Origin: Aalborgiella sp043740415 | GTDB taxonomy: Bacteria; Pseudomonadota; Gammaproteobacteria; Burkholderiales; Burkholderiaceae_C | DNA: 19,500 bases | Assembly (NCBI GenBank): GCA_043740415.1 | Contig: JAYUCJ010000262.1 | Span: forward strand, 1-19,500 | Reading direction: 5' to 3' | Part shown: positions 1-7,016 of the stretch, piece after piece | How the letters are laid out: the number at the start of each line of letters is the position of its first letter | Position numbering within the stretch: position 1 is the stretch's first letter | Translations under genes and position numbers: made by a program | The notes under the pieces: generated by a model | Seen by the model: the letters and a program-made list of their open reading frames with translations, nothing else | What the model was told of the DNA's origin: nothing | Database searches by the model: none

Positions 1-122
1 GCACTCAAGGTTTGGAAGTCTTCTGTCTTCATCACAGCTCCTATGTACTTGATTTACATGGCTTTATTTATACCACTAATTAAGAGTGACATAGCCTAAA
101 TAAATAGCATCGTTAAATGCGA

Positions 123-266
123 TTAATTGCTTTTTTCAACCTTAGGGGTATTGCCGCCGTTGGCATTAGCATTAGGATTAACATTTTCAGACGCTGATTT
201 GTTGTAATACATGGCCATGCCGCCCAGTAAAACAATCAGTATGATGGCCAGTGTTTTGTGTTTCAT
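123..266 (-). CDS. Small membrane-anchored or secreted peptide, 47 aa, unknown function
   Basis: A short reading frame running from an ATG at 266 to a TAA at 123. The peptide starts MKHKTLAIILIVLLGG, which is a positively charged N-terminus followed by a hydrophobic stretch of about 15 residues (roughly 5-20), then a hydrophilic tail rich in Asn, Lys and Gly. It is therefore probably a single-pass inner-membrane peptide or a secreted one. A purine-rich GAGAAAG lies about 8 bases before the ATG and could serve as ribosome binding site. It sits 50 bp downstream of the small lipoprotein gene on the same strand, so the two may be co-transcribed. I do not recognise the family. The signal-like N-terminus and the ribosome binding site argue for a real gene, but at this length chance cannot be excluded. 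Confidence 0.5.
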   Translation of the reverse strand: MKHKTLAIILIVLLGGMAMYYNKSASENVNPNANANGGNTPKVEKSN

Positions 267-316
267 AGGTTTAACTTTCTCAAATATTATTAAATTAAAT
301 AGACGAGATTTTATTT

Positions 317-514
317 TTATTTAACCACAGAAGTCACCACGCCGACCCCCGCACGGGTAACGTCAACAGCCGTCCCCACCGCTGCCGCGCCAACTTTAAC
401 GGTGGTTGAAACCACTGCATCCGCCACGGTGATGACCGCGCATGCTTGTAGATTCAGGATGATGGACAAAATGATAATCGTTGAGATCAGCGAGCGTATT
501 GGGGTTTTAGACAT
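317..514 (-). CDS. Small lipoprotein, 65 aa, unknown function
   Basis: The protein begins with a basic N-terminus (KTPIR), then a hydrophobic segment at about residues 9-22, and a clear lipobox LQAC with the lipidated cysteine at residue 25. The residue after the cysteine is Ala, not Asp, so by the usual Lol sorting rule the mature lipoprotein would go to the outer membrane. The mature part is only 41 residues and is made almost entirely of Val, Ala, Gly and Thr with a few charged residues, which suggests an amphipathic or membrane-associated segment rather than an enzyme. It resembles small uncharacterised lipoproteins found in betaproteobacteria. The 47-aa peptide gene follows 50 bp downstream. 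No strong ribosome binding site or consensus promoter is visible upstream. The surrounding DNA is AT-rich compared with the rest of the window. Confidence 0.75.
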   Translation of the reverse strand: MSKTPIRSLISTIIILSIILNLQACAVITVADAVVSTTVKVGAAAVGTAVDVTRAGVGVVTSVVK

Positions 515-682
515 GGTGGTTCTTTGGCTTAAATTTTGAATACATGCGTATTTTAGGGTAAAAATGGCTTTAGCCGGCGTATTTGTTGCCTAAAAAGCTA
601 TGAAATATATAGCAAATTAGAGTTTTAAAAGTAAAATTAAGGAGTAACTTTGACTATGCACCTTGACGGTGCATTTCTTGAG
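515..682. other. AT-rich intergenic spacer with a short hairpin
   Basis: No gene is visible. The spacer separates the TctC-type gene from the lipoprotein gene and should hold the lipoprotein promoter, but I find no convincing -35/-10 pair. A perfect 7-bp stem with a 5-base loop lies at 656-674 (arms ATGCACC and GGTGCAT), nine bases beyond the TctC-type stop codon. It is not followed by a T-run on the minus strand, so it is at best a weak terminator. Confidence 0.5.
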
Positions 683-1696
683 TTATTGCGGCACAACGCC
701 GGCTTTTTTTACCAAAGCGGCGTATTTCACCAGTTCGGATTTGAAGTGTTTGGCTGCAAATTCGGGGGTGGAGACGTTGATGGTGTTGCCCTGTTTAGCC
801 ATAGCATCTTTGACCTCTTGGGTTGCAAACGTGGCGACCAAGGCTGCGTTGATGCGCTTGACCTGATCTGCCGGCAAACCTTTGGGGCCGACCACGGCTA
901 TCCAGCCCTCAACCATGTAGCCAGGGAAGCCTTGCTCGGTGGAGGTGGGAATATCTGGCGCAGCTGCGATGCGCTGTGGCGCAGATACGCAGACCGCCTT
1001 CATTGTGCCTGCCTTGATGTGCGCCATGGCTGACGGCAGGGCCAAAACGCCCATGTCGACCTGACCGGCCAAGATGTCTGACACCATGGGACCGACGCCG
1101 CGGTAGGGGATGTGGGTGACGAAGGTTTGCGTAACGTCTTTGAACATTTCAGGTGCCAAATGCAAAATCGTGCCGTTGCCACTAGAGGCATAGTTGAATT
1201 TTCCGGGGTTGGCTTTGAACAGCGCAACAAGCTCTTTCATGTTCTTGGCCGGGACTTTGGGGTGAACGACCAAGACCAGCGGTGTTGCGCCAATCACCGC
1301 TATCGGGGTGATGTCAGCGACCGGGTCGAATGGAATAGATTTCAAAACGCTGGGGTAAATGACGTGGTTGTTGGAGACAAAGCTCAGGGTTTGACCGTCA
1401 GGGACGGACTTGATCATCGCCGCAGTGCCTACCACGCCGCCTGCACCGGGCTGGTTGTCAATCACCACCGGCTGTCCGAGTGCTTTGCTGAGCGCGTTTT
1501 GCGCCGCACGGGCGATGCCGTCCACACCCGAGCCGGCCGAGACGGGGAGGATGAATTTGACCGGTTTGTCAGATGCCTGCGCCCACAGTGCGCCGGGCGT
1601 ACCCAAGGTGGCGATGACTGCGGCTGTACCGCTGAGGTGGATCAGGCTGTCGCGGCGAGACATTGAACGAGGGTTGAGTTTGCTGGAAAGGGTCAT
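683..1696 (-). CDS. TctC/Bug-family periplasmic solute-binding protein, 337 aa
   Basis: Extracytoplasmic receptor of the tripartite tricarboxylate transporter (Bug) family, which usually binds small carboxylic acids. The N-terminus carries SRRDSL at residues 13-18 followed by a hydrophobic stretch and an AQA cleavage site near residue 41, consistent with export and possibly by the Tat route. The mature part shows family features: KPVKFILPVSAGSGVDGIAR, QPVVIDNQPGAGG and a conserved IPYRGVGPMVSDILAGQVD region. Length is typical (about 320-340 aa). The start is supported by GGAG about 7 bases upstream of the ATG. It is the last gene of a four-gene unit, 62 bp after the CoA-transferase gene. No TctA or TctB membrane genes are nearby, which is common for orphan Bug receptors in Burkholderiales. 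The ligand cannot be read from the sequence; context suggests a dicarboxylate used by the three upstream enzymes. Confidence 0.92.
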   Translation of the reverse strand: MTLSSKLNPRSMSRRDSLIHLSGTAAVIATLGTPGALWAQASDKPVKFILPVSAGSGVDGIARAAQNALSKALGQPVVIDNQPGAGGVVGTAAMIKSVPDGQTLSFVSNNHVIYPSVLKSIPFDPVADITPIAVIGATPLVLVVHPKVPAKNMKELVALFKANPGKFNYASSGNGTILHLAPEMFKDVTQTFVTHIPYRGVGPMVSDILAGQVDMGVLALPSAMAHIKAGTMKAVCVSAPQRIAAAPDIPTSTEQGFPGYMVEGWIAVVGPKGLPADQVKRINAALVATFATQEVKDAMAKQGNTINVSTPEFAAKHFKSELVKYAALVKKAGVVPQ

Positions 1697-1758
1697 GCTT
1701 GTCTCCGAGATGTTTTATTTTGATGAAAAGCGATTAATTTGGCTAGTTCAAGCCACTT

Positions 1759-2985
1759 TCAGGCCACTGCGCCCGAGGCTTTGAGGGATTCTATGCAGGC
1801 AGCATCCAGCCCCAAGTCTTCCAAGAGTGACTGCGTGTGTTCGCCTTTGGTTGGCGGGTCAAGTCGCACGCCCAGCCGTTCGCCGTCCATGGTGAAGGGA
1901 AACAGCGTGGATGCCGCCAGATGGCCAGCGCGCTCGCCATCTGGCAGCTTGATGTCAGCCAAGCCGCCGGTGGCGAGCAGGTGTTCGTCGTCAAACAGCT
2001 CTTCGGGGCGAACGATAGGGGCAAACGGGAGGCCCTTGGCTTCAAAAATCGCGGTCAATTCGGCGGCGGTGTATTGGATTAGACGCTGGCGTAAATCCGC
2101 CAACAAGGTGGGGCGCAGGCGGACGCGATCGTTGTTGGTTCTCAAGGCGGGGTCGGCTTTCAGGTCGGCAAAACCGAAGGCGTCGCAAAAGGTGATCCAC
2201 TGCGCATCACTGACCGCAGCCAGAAAGATCTGCTCGTCATTTTTGACCGTAAAGACGTCATACAACGCCCAAGCCGAAATGCGTTCGGGCATGGGAGCGG
2301 CCGCCTCGCCGGTGATGGCGTATTGCAGCATGTGCTGGCCGACCAGGAAGACGTTGTTCTCAAACAGGGCGGATTGCACCTCCTGCCCACGCCCGGTGAT
2401 GCCGCGTTGGATCAGCGCCCCCAGCGCGCCAATCGCGCCAAACATGCCACCCATGATATCGTTCACGCTGCTGCCCGCGCGCAGCGGGTCGCCGGGACGG
2501 CCGGTCATGTAGGCCAAGCCGCCCATCATCTGCACGACCTCGTCCAGTGCGGTGCGGTGCTCGTAGGGACCAGGCAGAAAGCCCTTGTGGGCAACGTAGA
2601 TGATTTTGGGATTGACCGCGCTCAAACTGGCGTAATCCAGCCCATATTTGCGCATGGTACCGGGTTTGAAGTTTTCGGCCACCACATCGGCGCTGGCCGC
2701 CAGTTGGCGGGCGATGGCGGCACCTTCGGGATTGTGCAGGTCGATGGCGATGCTTTTCTTGTTACGGTTGAACATCGGAAAGAAACCCGCGCCCGAGCCC
2801 AGCAAATGCCGGGTGCGGTCACCGTCAATCGGTTCAACCTTGATGACTTCTGCTCCCATGTCTGCCAGCACCATGCCGCAGGTCGGGCCCATGACCATGT
2901 GGGTGAATTCGACGACGCGTAAACCAGCCAGAGGCAGGTTGGGTTTGGGTTTTTGTTGGGATGTATGTGAAGAAGCTTGTGCCAT
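1759..2985 (-). CDS. Family III (CaiB/BaiF) CoA-transferase, 408 aa
   Basis: A cytoplasmic CoA-transferase of the formyl-CoA/carnitine type, which moves CoA from a donor thioester (often succinyl-CoA) to a carboxylic acid through an enzyme-bound Asp anhydride. Seen: the N-terminal GLRVVEFTHMVMGPTCGMVLADMGAEVIKVE block (residues 21-51, split here only for reference), NRNKKSIAIDL at 73-83, and the catalytic Asp candidate at residue 148 in ALDEVVQMMGGL. Length is normal for the family. Its stop lies 62 bp before the TctC-type gene and its start is 12 bp after the lyase gene, so it is clearly in the same operon. No strong ribosome binding site is visible. Together with an HMG-CoA-lyase-family enzyme and a LeuCD-type hydratase, a citramalate (or related methyl-branched dicarboxylate) CoA-transferase is my favoured role; the exact acid is inferred from context only. 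Confidence 0.92.
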   Translation of the reverse strand: MAQASSHTSQQKPKPNLPLAGLRVVEFTHMVMGPTCGMVLADMGAEVIKVEPIDGDRTRHLLGSGAGFFPMFNRNKKSIAIDLHNPEGAAIARQLAASADVVAENFKPGTMRKYGLDYASLSAVNPKIIYVAHKGFLPGPYEHRTALDEVVQMMGGLAYMTGRPGDPLRAGSSVNDIMGGMFGAIGALGALIQRGITGRGQEVQSALFENNVFLVGQHMLQYAITGEAAAPMPERISAWALYDVFTVKNDEQIFLAAVSDAQWITFCDAFGFADLKADPALRTNNDRVRLRPTLLADLRQRLIQYTAAELTAIFEAKGLPFAPIVRPEELFDDEHLLATGGLADIKLPDGERAGHLAASTLFPFTMDGERLGVRLDPPTKGEHTQSLLEDLGLDAACIESLKASGAVA

Positions 2986-2997
2986 AGGGTGATTTTC

Positions 2998-3942
2998 TCA
3001 GACTGTTCTTGTTGTCGCGAAAGTTTTTGGCAAACCCGCACGCCACAGCGTGCCGTGGGTGGGGGTGTCTGGCAACCAGGCCACCAGCTGTTGGCGCAGT
3101 GCGAGCAGCTTGCCAATGTCCACGCCCGTTTCCACCCCCATGCTGGCGAGCATGAAGGCCACGTCTTCAGTTGCCACATTGCCGCTGGCTCCTGGCGCGT
3201 GCGGGCAGCCGCCAATGCCGGCCAAGCAGGCATCAAACCGCGTCACACCCATTTCCCAAGCCGCATACACATTGGCCATGCCCATGCCGCGCGTGTCGTG
3301 AAAATGACCGCAGTTCAGCTTGTCGCCGGCGACCTTGAAGGCCGCTTCAAACAACTCGCTGACCATGCGCGGGTCGGCGTAGCCCACGGTGTCGGCTAAG
3401 CCGACGCGGTCTACGCCGGCATCCAGCACGGCTTGCAGCAGGCGCAGCACCTCGGCAGGTTCGACTTTGCCTTGGATAGTGCAGCCAAAGGCCGTGCTCA
3501 TGCCGACCTCAATCAGGGTGTTGGCGCCGCTGGCGTCCCGTGCAGCGCGAATCAGCTTGATTTCGGCAACCACGTCATCTGGCGTTTTGCGCAGATTCGC
3601 CAAACTGTGCGCGTGGCTGGCGGACAGCGGCAGCAACATCAAATCGGCCTGTGTTTCAAACGCGCGCTCGGCACCTTTGAGGTTGGGCACCAGTACGGAG
3701 GTGACCAGGCCGGGCAGTGTTTTTGCAAAAGCGACCAGCTCGGCCGTATCGGCCAATTGCGGCAACAGTCGGGCGGGCACGTAGGAGCCGACCTCCAGCT
3801 CGCGCAGGCCGGCAGCATATGCAGCTGCAATCCAGGTGAGTTTGTGTTCTGTGGGGAGGATAGTTTGAATGCTTTGCAAGCCGTCGCGCAAGCCGACTTC
3901 ACGTAGGGTGGCAGTTGAGGAGGGTGACTTTTGTAGGTTCAT
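2998..3942 (-). CDS. HMG-CoA lyase-family protein, possible (R)-citramalyl-CoA lyase, 314 aa
   Basis: A DRE-TIM-type metal-dependent lyase cleaving a 3-hydroxyacyl-CoA by retro-Claisen chemistry. Seen: the LRDGLQ motif at 18-23 (metal-binding Asp20), HFH at 213-215, the flexible-loop GGCP with catalytic Cys246, and GASGNVATED at 251-260 with Asn255. Spacing of Cys246, His215 and Asn255 matches human HMG-CoA lyase. Family members of this size either cleave HMG-CoA to acetyl-CoA and acetoacetate or act on related substrates; the (R)-citramalyl-CoA lyase of Chloroflexus belongs to this family. The segment that reads SFVSPKWVPQ in true HMG-CoA lyases is SYVPARLLPQ here (residues 53-62), which hints at another substrate. 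It lies 59 bp after the hydro-lyase gene and 12 bp before the CoA-transferase gene. The start ATG lacks a clear ribosome binding site, but no better in-frame start is seen. Confidence 0.88.
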   Translation of the reverse strand: MNLQKSPSSTATLREVGLRDGLQSIQTILPTEHKLTWIAAAYAAGLRELEVGSYVPARLLPQLADTAELVAFAKTLPGLVTSVLVPNLKGAERAFETQADLMLLPLSASHAHSLANLRKTPDDVVAEIKLIRAARDASGANTLIEVGMSTAFGCTIQGKVEPAEVLRLLQAVLDAGVDRVGLADTVGYADPRMVSELFEAAFKVAGDKLNCGHFHDTRGMGMANVYAAWEMGVTRFDACLAGIGGCPHAPGASGNVATEDVAFMLASMGVETGVDIGKLLALRQQLVAWLPDTPTHGTLWRAGLPKTFATTRTV

Positions 3943-4001
3943 GGCGTAAGTTTAATGATTCTCATAGCTGAAGGAGTAAGCCACTAGGGTCGGCGCAGTC
4001 A

Positions 4002-5993
4002 TCAGCAAACGGCAGACGCATTTGCAAACTTGCTCTTTAGCTGCTCAAATGTGATCAACTCCCCCGCCAGCGCACTGGCCATCACGGTGGGCGGGCTGGC
4101 CAGCCAGACTTGGCCAGGGCCGCTGCGACCGGGGAAGTTGCGGTTGATGGCACTGATGGTGACTTGCGCCGCCTCGCTGGACGAGCCAGGTCCACAGTTC
4201 GCGCAGGCACCGCAGGAGGGTTGCAATATCTGCGCACCTACCTGGGCAAAAGTCTGGTCGTAGCCTTGGGCGATGCAGTAGTCGCGCAACGTCGTGGTGC
4301 CATACTGCAGGTAGAGTTTGACGTGCTGGGGCACGCTCAACCCGCGCTGCACTGCCCACGCCAGCACTGCATGGTAATGGTCAAAGTCTTCCCGTTTACC
4401 GGCGGTACAGGAGCCACTGTAGGCAATATCTATCTTGACGGTTTCGGTAAGTTGACTCAATGCCAGGCCATTTCCCGGGTCGCCAGGTGATGCCACCATC
4501 GGCGTAAAACCATCGCAATCAATGGTTATGATGCTATCAAAATATGCATCAACATCGCTGTGCATCCATGGTGCTATGACAAAGTCAACACCGCGTCGTT
4601 CCCGCAAAAACGCCAGCGTTTGCGCATCGGGCGCGACGATACCGGTCAAGCCTCCGAGTTCAGCTGTCATGTTGGTCAACGTGGCGCGTTCGTCAATCGA
4701 TAAGCTGGCAATGGCTGAGCCGGTGAATTCAAACACCTTGCCTACGCCCACGCTGGCCTTGATATCGCTTCGTGCCAGCAGATGCAGCACAATGTCTTTA
4801 GCGGTGATGCCGATGGCAAGCGGCCCGTTAAGTTCAATTTTGAGTGTTTGGGGTACCGTCATGCGCACCGCACCGGTCACATAGGCATTGGCCATGTCTG
4901 TAGTGCCCACACCAAAAGCAACGCAGCCCAGCGCGCCACTGTGTGGCGTGTGCGAGTCGGTGCCGACCACCACTTGGCCGGAAAGCGCATAGTGTTCGGC
5001 CATCATGGCGTGGGAGATGCCGGTCACATTGCTGCCGTCGTCCAGTGCCGCTTCCTCTTCAGTCAATGTACGGTGAAAGCGCAAGTCGTAATCGTTCGCA
5101 AAATCACGCTGTGCCTTGCACATCGCCAACACATTGGGCACCAGGCCGCCCTTCAGATGCGCAGGACTGCTGCCGACGTAGGATGTGTGGTCTTCAAACA
5201 CAATGATTGATTCAGGCGCTTGCAGCGTGAGTGTTTTGCCAAAGGTGCTGTGCAACATGTGAGCAGCCATGCCGGTGTAGTACTCGTGGATGAAGCGCCA
5301 GTCGGCCCGCACGAAAGTGCCCGAACCCGTGGTTTCTGCTGTGTTCTGGGCGCTTGTCCATGGCGTAACCAATGCGTGTCGCGCTATGATTTTTTCAAAA
5401 TAAGTTTGTCCATGGAATGCTTTGGGCTCGGGAGCGACATCCACTGACGTCAAATGCGTCTGCCCGAATCGCAGCAAACCACCGCTTTTCAAAATCGCCT
5501 GTGCCAATGCATCGCGGTCTGCCACCAGCTCGTCAAGGGTAATTTCATCACCTGCTGCGATACGTTCAATCAGTCCAAAGTCAGTCGATATCAATAATCC
5601 AATGTTGTCCGCGTTTTGCCGATACAAGCGCTCAAAGCTGCGTGCGATGACGAGTTTGACGCCCGCTAGTTTTTCAGCTGCAGGGCTGTGCTCCCTTGAT
5701 GAACCTTTCCTATACCGATTCCCCGCAACGATGACCTCGATACCCGAGTTAAAAATAGCATTTACGCCGATCGGCAATTCATTGCCAGCTTTGAAACCGG
5801 TATGCGCATAGCGGGCGAGTTTGTCGTCGTAGTGGCTCAAAATAGCCATAGGCGTGATTTCGTCGGTAGAAATGTCGTCGCGTAGGGGGCTGGCTTGTGC
5901 CAGCATCAGGCATTTTCCGCTAAGTTGAGCGGCTACTTGCGCAGAATCTTGGCATAAGAAAAGAATATGCTTTTGAAATGTTAAGGTCGTCAT
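4002..5993 (-). CDS. Aconitase-superfamily hydro-lyase, single-chain LeuD-LeuC-type fusion, 663 aa
   Basis: A [4Fe-4S] dehydratase/isomerase in which the swivel (LeuD-like) domain comes first (about residues 38-200) and the catalytic (LeuC-like) domain second (about 230-645). Seen: DDISTDEITP near residue 39, GSSREHSP near 97-104 in the swivel, the aconitase signature GTDSHTPHSGALG near 344-356, and cluster ligands in GSCTAG (Cys529) and PSCGACANCG (Cys594, Cys597). Isopropylmalate isomerase normally uses separate LeuC and LeuD chains, and AcnA has the swivel last, so the arrangement is unusual; AcnB also has an N-terminal swivel but is larger and has an extra HEAT-like domain, not seen here. 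The ATG at 5993 is preferred; an in-frame TTG at 6008 adds five residues. Neither has a clear ribosome binding site. It is first in the operon with the lyase, CoA-transferase and TctC genes. A citraconate/mesaconate or 2-methylmalate hydratase role is inferred. Confidence 0.88.
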   Translation of the reverse strand: MTTLTFQKHILFLCQDSAQVAAQLSGKCLMLAQASPLRDDISTDEITPMAILSHYDDKLARYAHTGFKAGNELPIGVNAIFNSGIEVIVAGNRYRKGSSREHSPAAEKLAGVKLVIARSFERLYRQNADNIGLLISTDFGLIERIAAGDEITLDELVADRDALAQAILKSGGLLRFGQTHLTSVDVAPEPKAFHGQTYFEKIIARHALVTPWTSAQNTAETTGSGTFVRADWRFIHEYYTGMAAHMLHSTFGKTLTLQAPESIIVFEDHTSYVGSSPAHLKGGLVPNVLAMCKAQRDFANDYDLRFHRTLTEEEAALDDGSNVTGISHAMMAEHYALSGQVVVGTDSHTPHSGALGCVAFGVGTTDMANAYVTGAVRMTVPQTLKIELNGPLAIGITAKDIVLHLLARSDIKASVGVGKVFEFTGSAIASLSIDERATLTNMTAELGGLTGIVAPDAQTLAFLRERRGVDFVIAPWMHSDVDAYFDSIITIDCDGFTPMVASPGDPGNGLALSQLTETVKIDIAYSGSCTAGKREDFDHYHAVLAWAVQRGLSVPQHVKLYLQYGTTTLRDYCIAQGYDQTFAQVGAQILQPSCGACANCGPGSSSEAAQVTISAINRNFPGRSGPGQVWLASPPTVMASALAGELITFEQLKSKFANASAVC

Positions 5994-6035
5994 TGAAAAA
6001 TGCTGCAAGCCATGTATGAAAGTGCGCGTTCACCT

Positions 6036-6986
6036 TCATTTTAAAGCGCCACCAAAACGGTTTTCAGCTTGTTTGCGAAACTCGGTGGGCGTGGTGCCTT
6101 TGAGTTCTAGAAAGCGGCGGTTGAAATTGGCGACATTGTTAAAGCCCACGTCGTAGCAAATGTTGGTAACGTAGCGGTCAGAGCTCATCAGCAGCTGGCA
6201 GGCACGGTGAATGCGTACTTGATTGACAAAATCCGTGAAGGTATGGCCAGTGGAGCGTTTAAAGAAACGTGAAAACCGAGTTTCACTCATGCTGATGACT
6301 TCCGCCATTTGAGCTGCCGTTAGCGGCGAAGCGATGTTTTCGGTGATCCGGTTTACCACGACGTTAATTTGGTCAAGTTCAGCTGCGTTGTCTACACCTT
6401 GCATTTGCACGCTAGAAAGCATGCGGTAGTCTGTGCAGCGCGCCAGATCTGTCATCAACTCAAGAAAGGCAGCCAAACGGCGTGAGCCTTTGGATTCTTT
6501 GACATGGTGCCAATGCGATTGGCTACTTTCAGACAAGCCAAAAAATTCGATGCCATGGCGAGCGCGCTCTAAAAGCGGCAATAGTTCAGCGAACTCTGGA
6601 ATGGTTTTGCTGGCTTGCTCAATCGGCGTATGTTGAAACTGAATCACCAAATCCCGCTGTTCAACACCTTCTGGTGGAATGTCGAGCGAAATCCAGTTGT
6701 GCGGCAATTTGGGTCCACATAAGACCACATGACCAGGTTCAAAAGGGCCAATCCAATCGCCAACAAAGGCTTTTCCGGAGGTTGCGGTGATCATATGCAA
6801 TTCATATTCTTCATGGCAATGCCAACGCGCCAGTGGGGTCGGGTAGCCGTGGTCTAGGCAACGAATAAAACCAACTTCATTTGTAGGCTCGTAACCCAGG
6901 GCTGTGCTGCGGTTGTAGTCAGCCTCCAGCTCGGGTTGTCGCGTTTTATGGCGCGTTGATTTTGGGGGTGAAGCGGTTGTCGTCAT
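6036..6986 (-). CDS. AraC-family transcriptional regulator, MtlR-like, 316 aa
   Basis: A one-component sugar or polyol-responsive regulator. The N-terminal part carries a cupin-like sensor: ARWHCHEEYELHMI, KAFVGDWIGPFEPGHVVLCG (written as separate motifs) and KLPHNWISLD, a pattern I associate with MtlR-type activators of mannitol operons. The C-terminal 95 residues hold two helix-turn-helix units: LTAAQMAEVISMSETRFSRF and a second with NICYDVGFNNVANFNRRF, ending TPTEFRKQ as AraC proteins do. The ATG at 6986 is taken as start; a GTG at 7007 in frame would add seven residues. Neither has a good ribosome binding site. It follows the sorbitol dehydrogenase gene by about 30 bp and is the last gene of the polyol operon, so it is probably induced with it and activates the promoter upstream of the binding-protein gene. 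That regulatory target is inference. Confidence 0.9.
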   Translation of the reverse strand: MTTTASPPKSTRHKTRQPELEADYNRSTALGYEPTNEVGFIRCLDHGYPTPLARWHCHEEYELHMITATSGKAFVGDWIGPFEPGHVVLCGPKLPHNWISLDIPPEGVEQRDLVIQFQHTPIEQASKTIPEFAELLPLLERARHGIEFFGLSESSQSHWHHVKESKGSRRLAAFLELMTDLARCTDYRMLSSVQMQGVDNAAELDQINVVVNRITENIASPLTAAQMAEVISMSETRFSRFFKRSTGHTFTDFVNQVRIHRACQLLMSSDRYVTNICYDVGFNNVANFNRRFLELKGTTPTEFRKQAENRFGGALK

Positions 6987-7016
6987 AACATGAATCAAAC
7001 TAAACACATCATAACG

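Noticed and set aside
107..123. Small inverted repeats after the 47-aa gene as a terminator
   Set aside because: Stems are only four bases with no clear T-run.
656..674. Hairpin after the TctC-type gene as a rho-independent terminator
   Set aside because: The stem is perfect but short, and the minus-strand sequence after it is not T-rich; kept only as a note in the spacer.
1916..1945. Perfect 10-bp inverted repeat with a 10-base loop inside the CoA-transferase gene
   Set aside because: By my rough count about one such repeat with a loop up to 30 bases is expected by chance in a window of this size, and it encodes ordinary family sequence with no insertion.
650..3942. Long open frames on the plus strand across the TctC, CoA-transferase and lyase genes
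   Set aside because: They are antisense to genes with clear family motifs, arise from GC-rich codon bias, and show no recognisable domains or start signals.
5994..6008. TTG at 6008 as start of the hydro-lyase
   Set aside because: An ATG lies five codons further in and neither start has a better ribosome binding site; ATG preferred, though this remains open.
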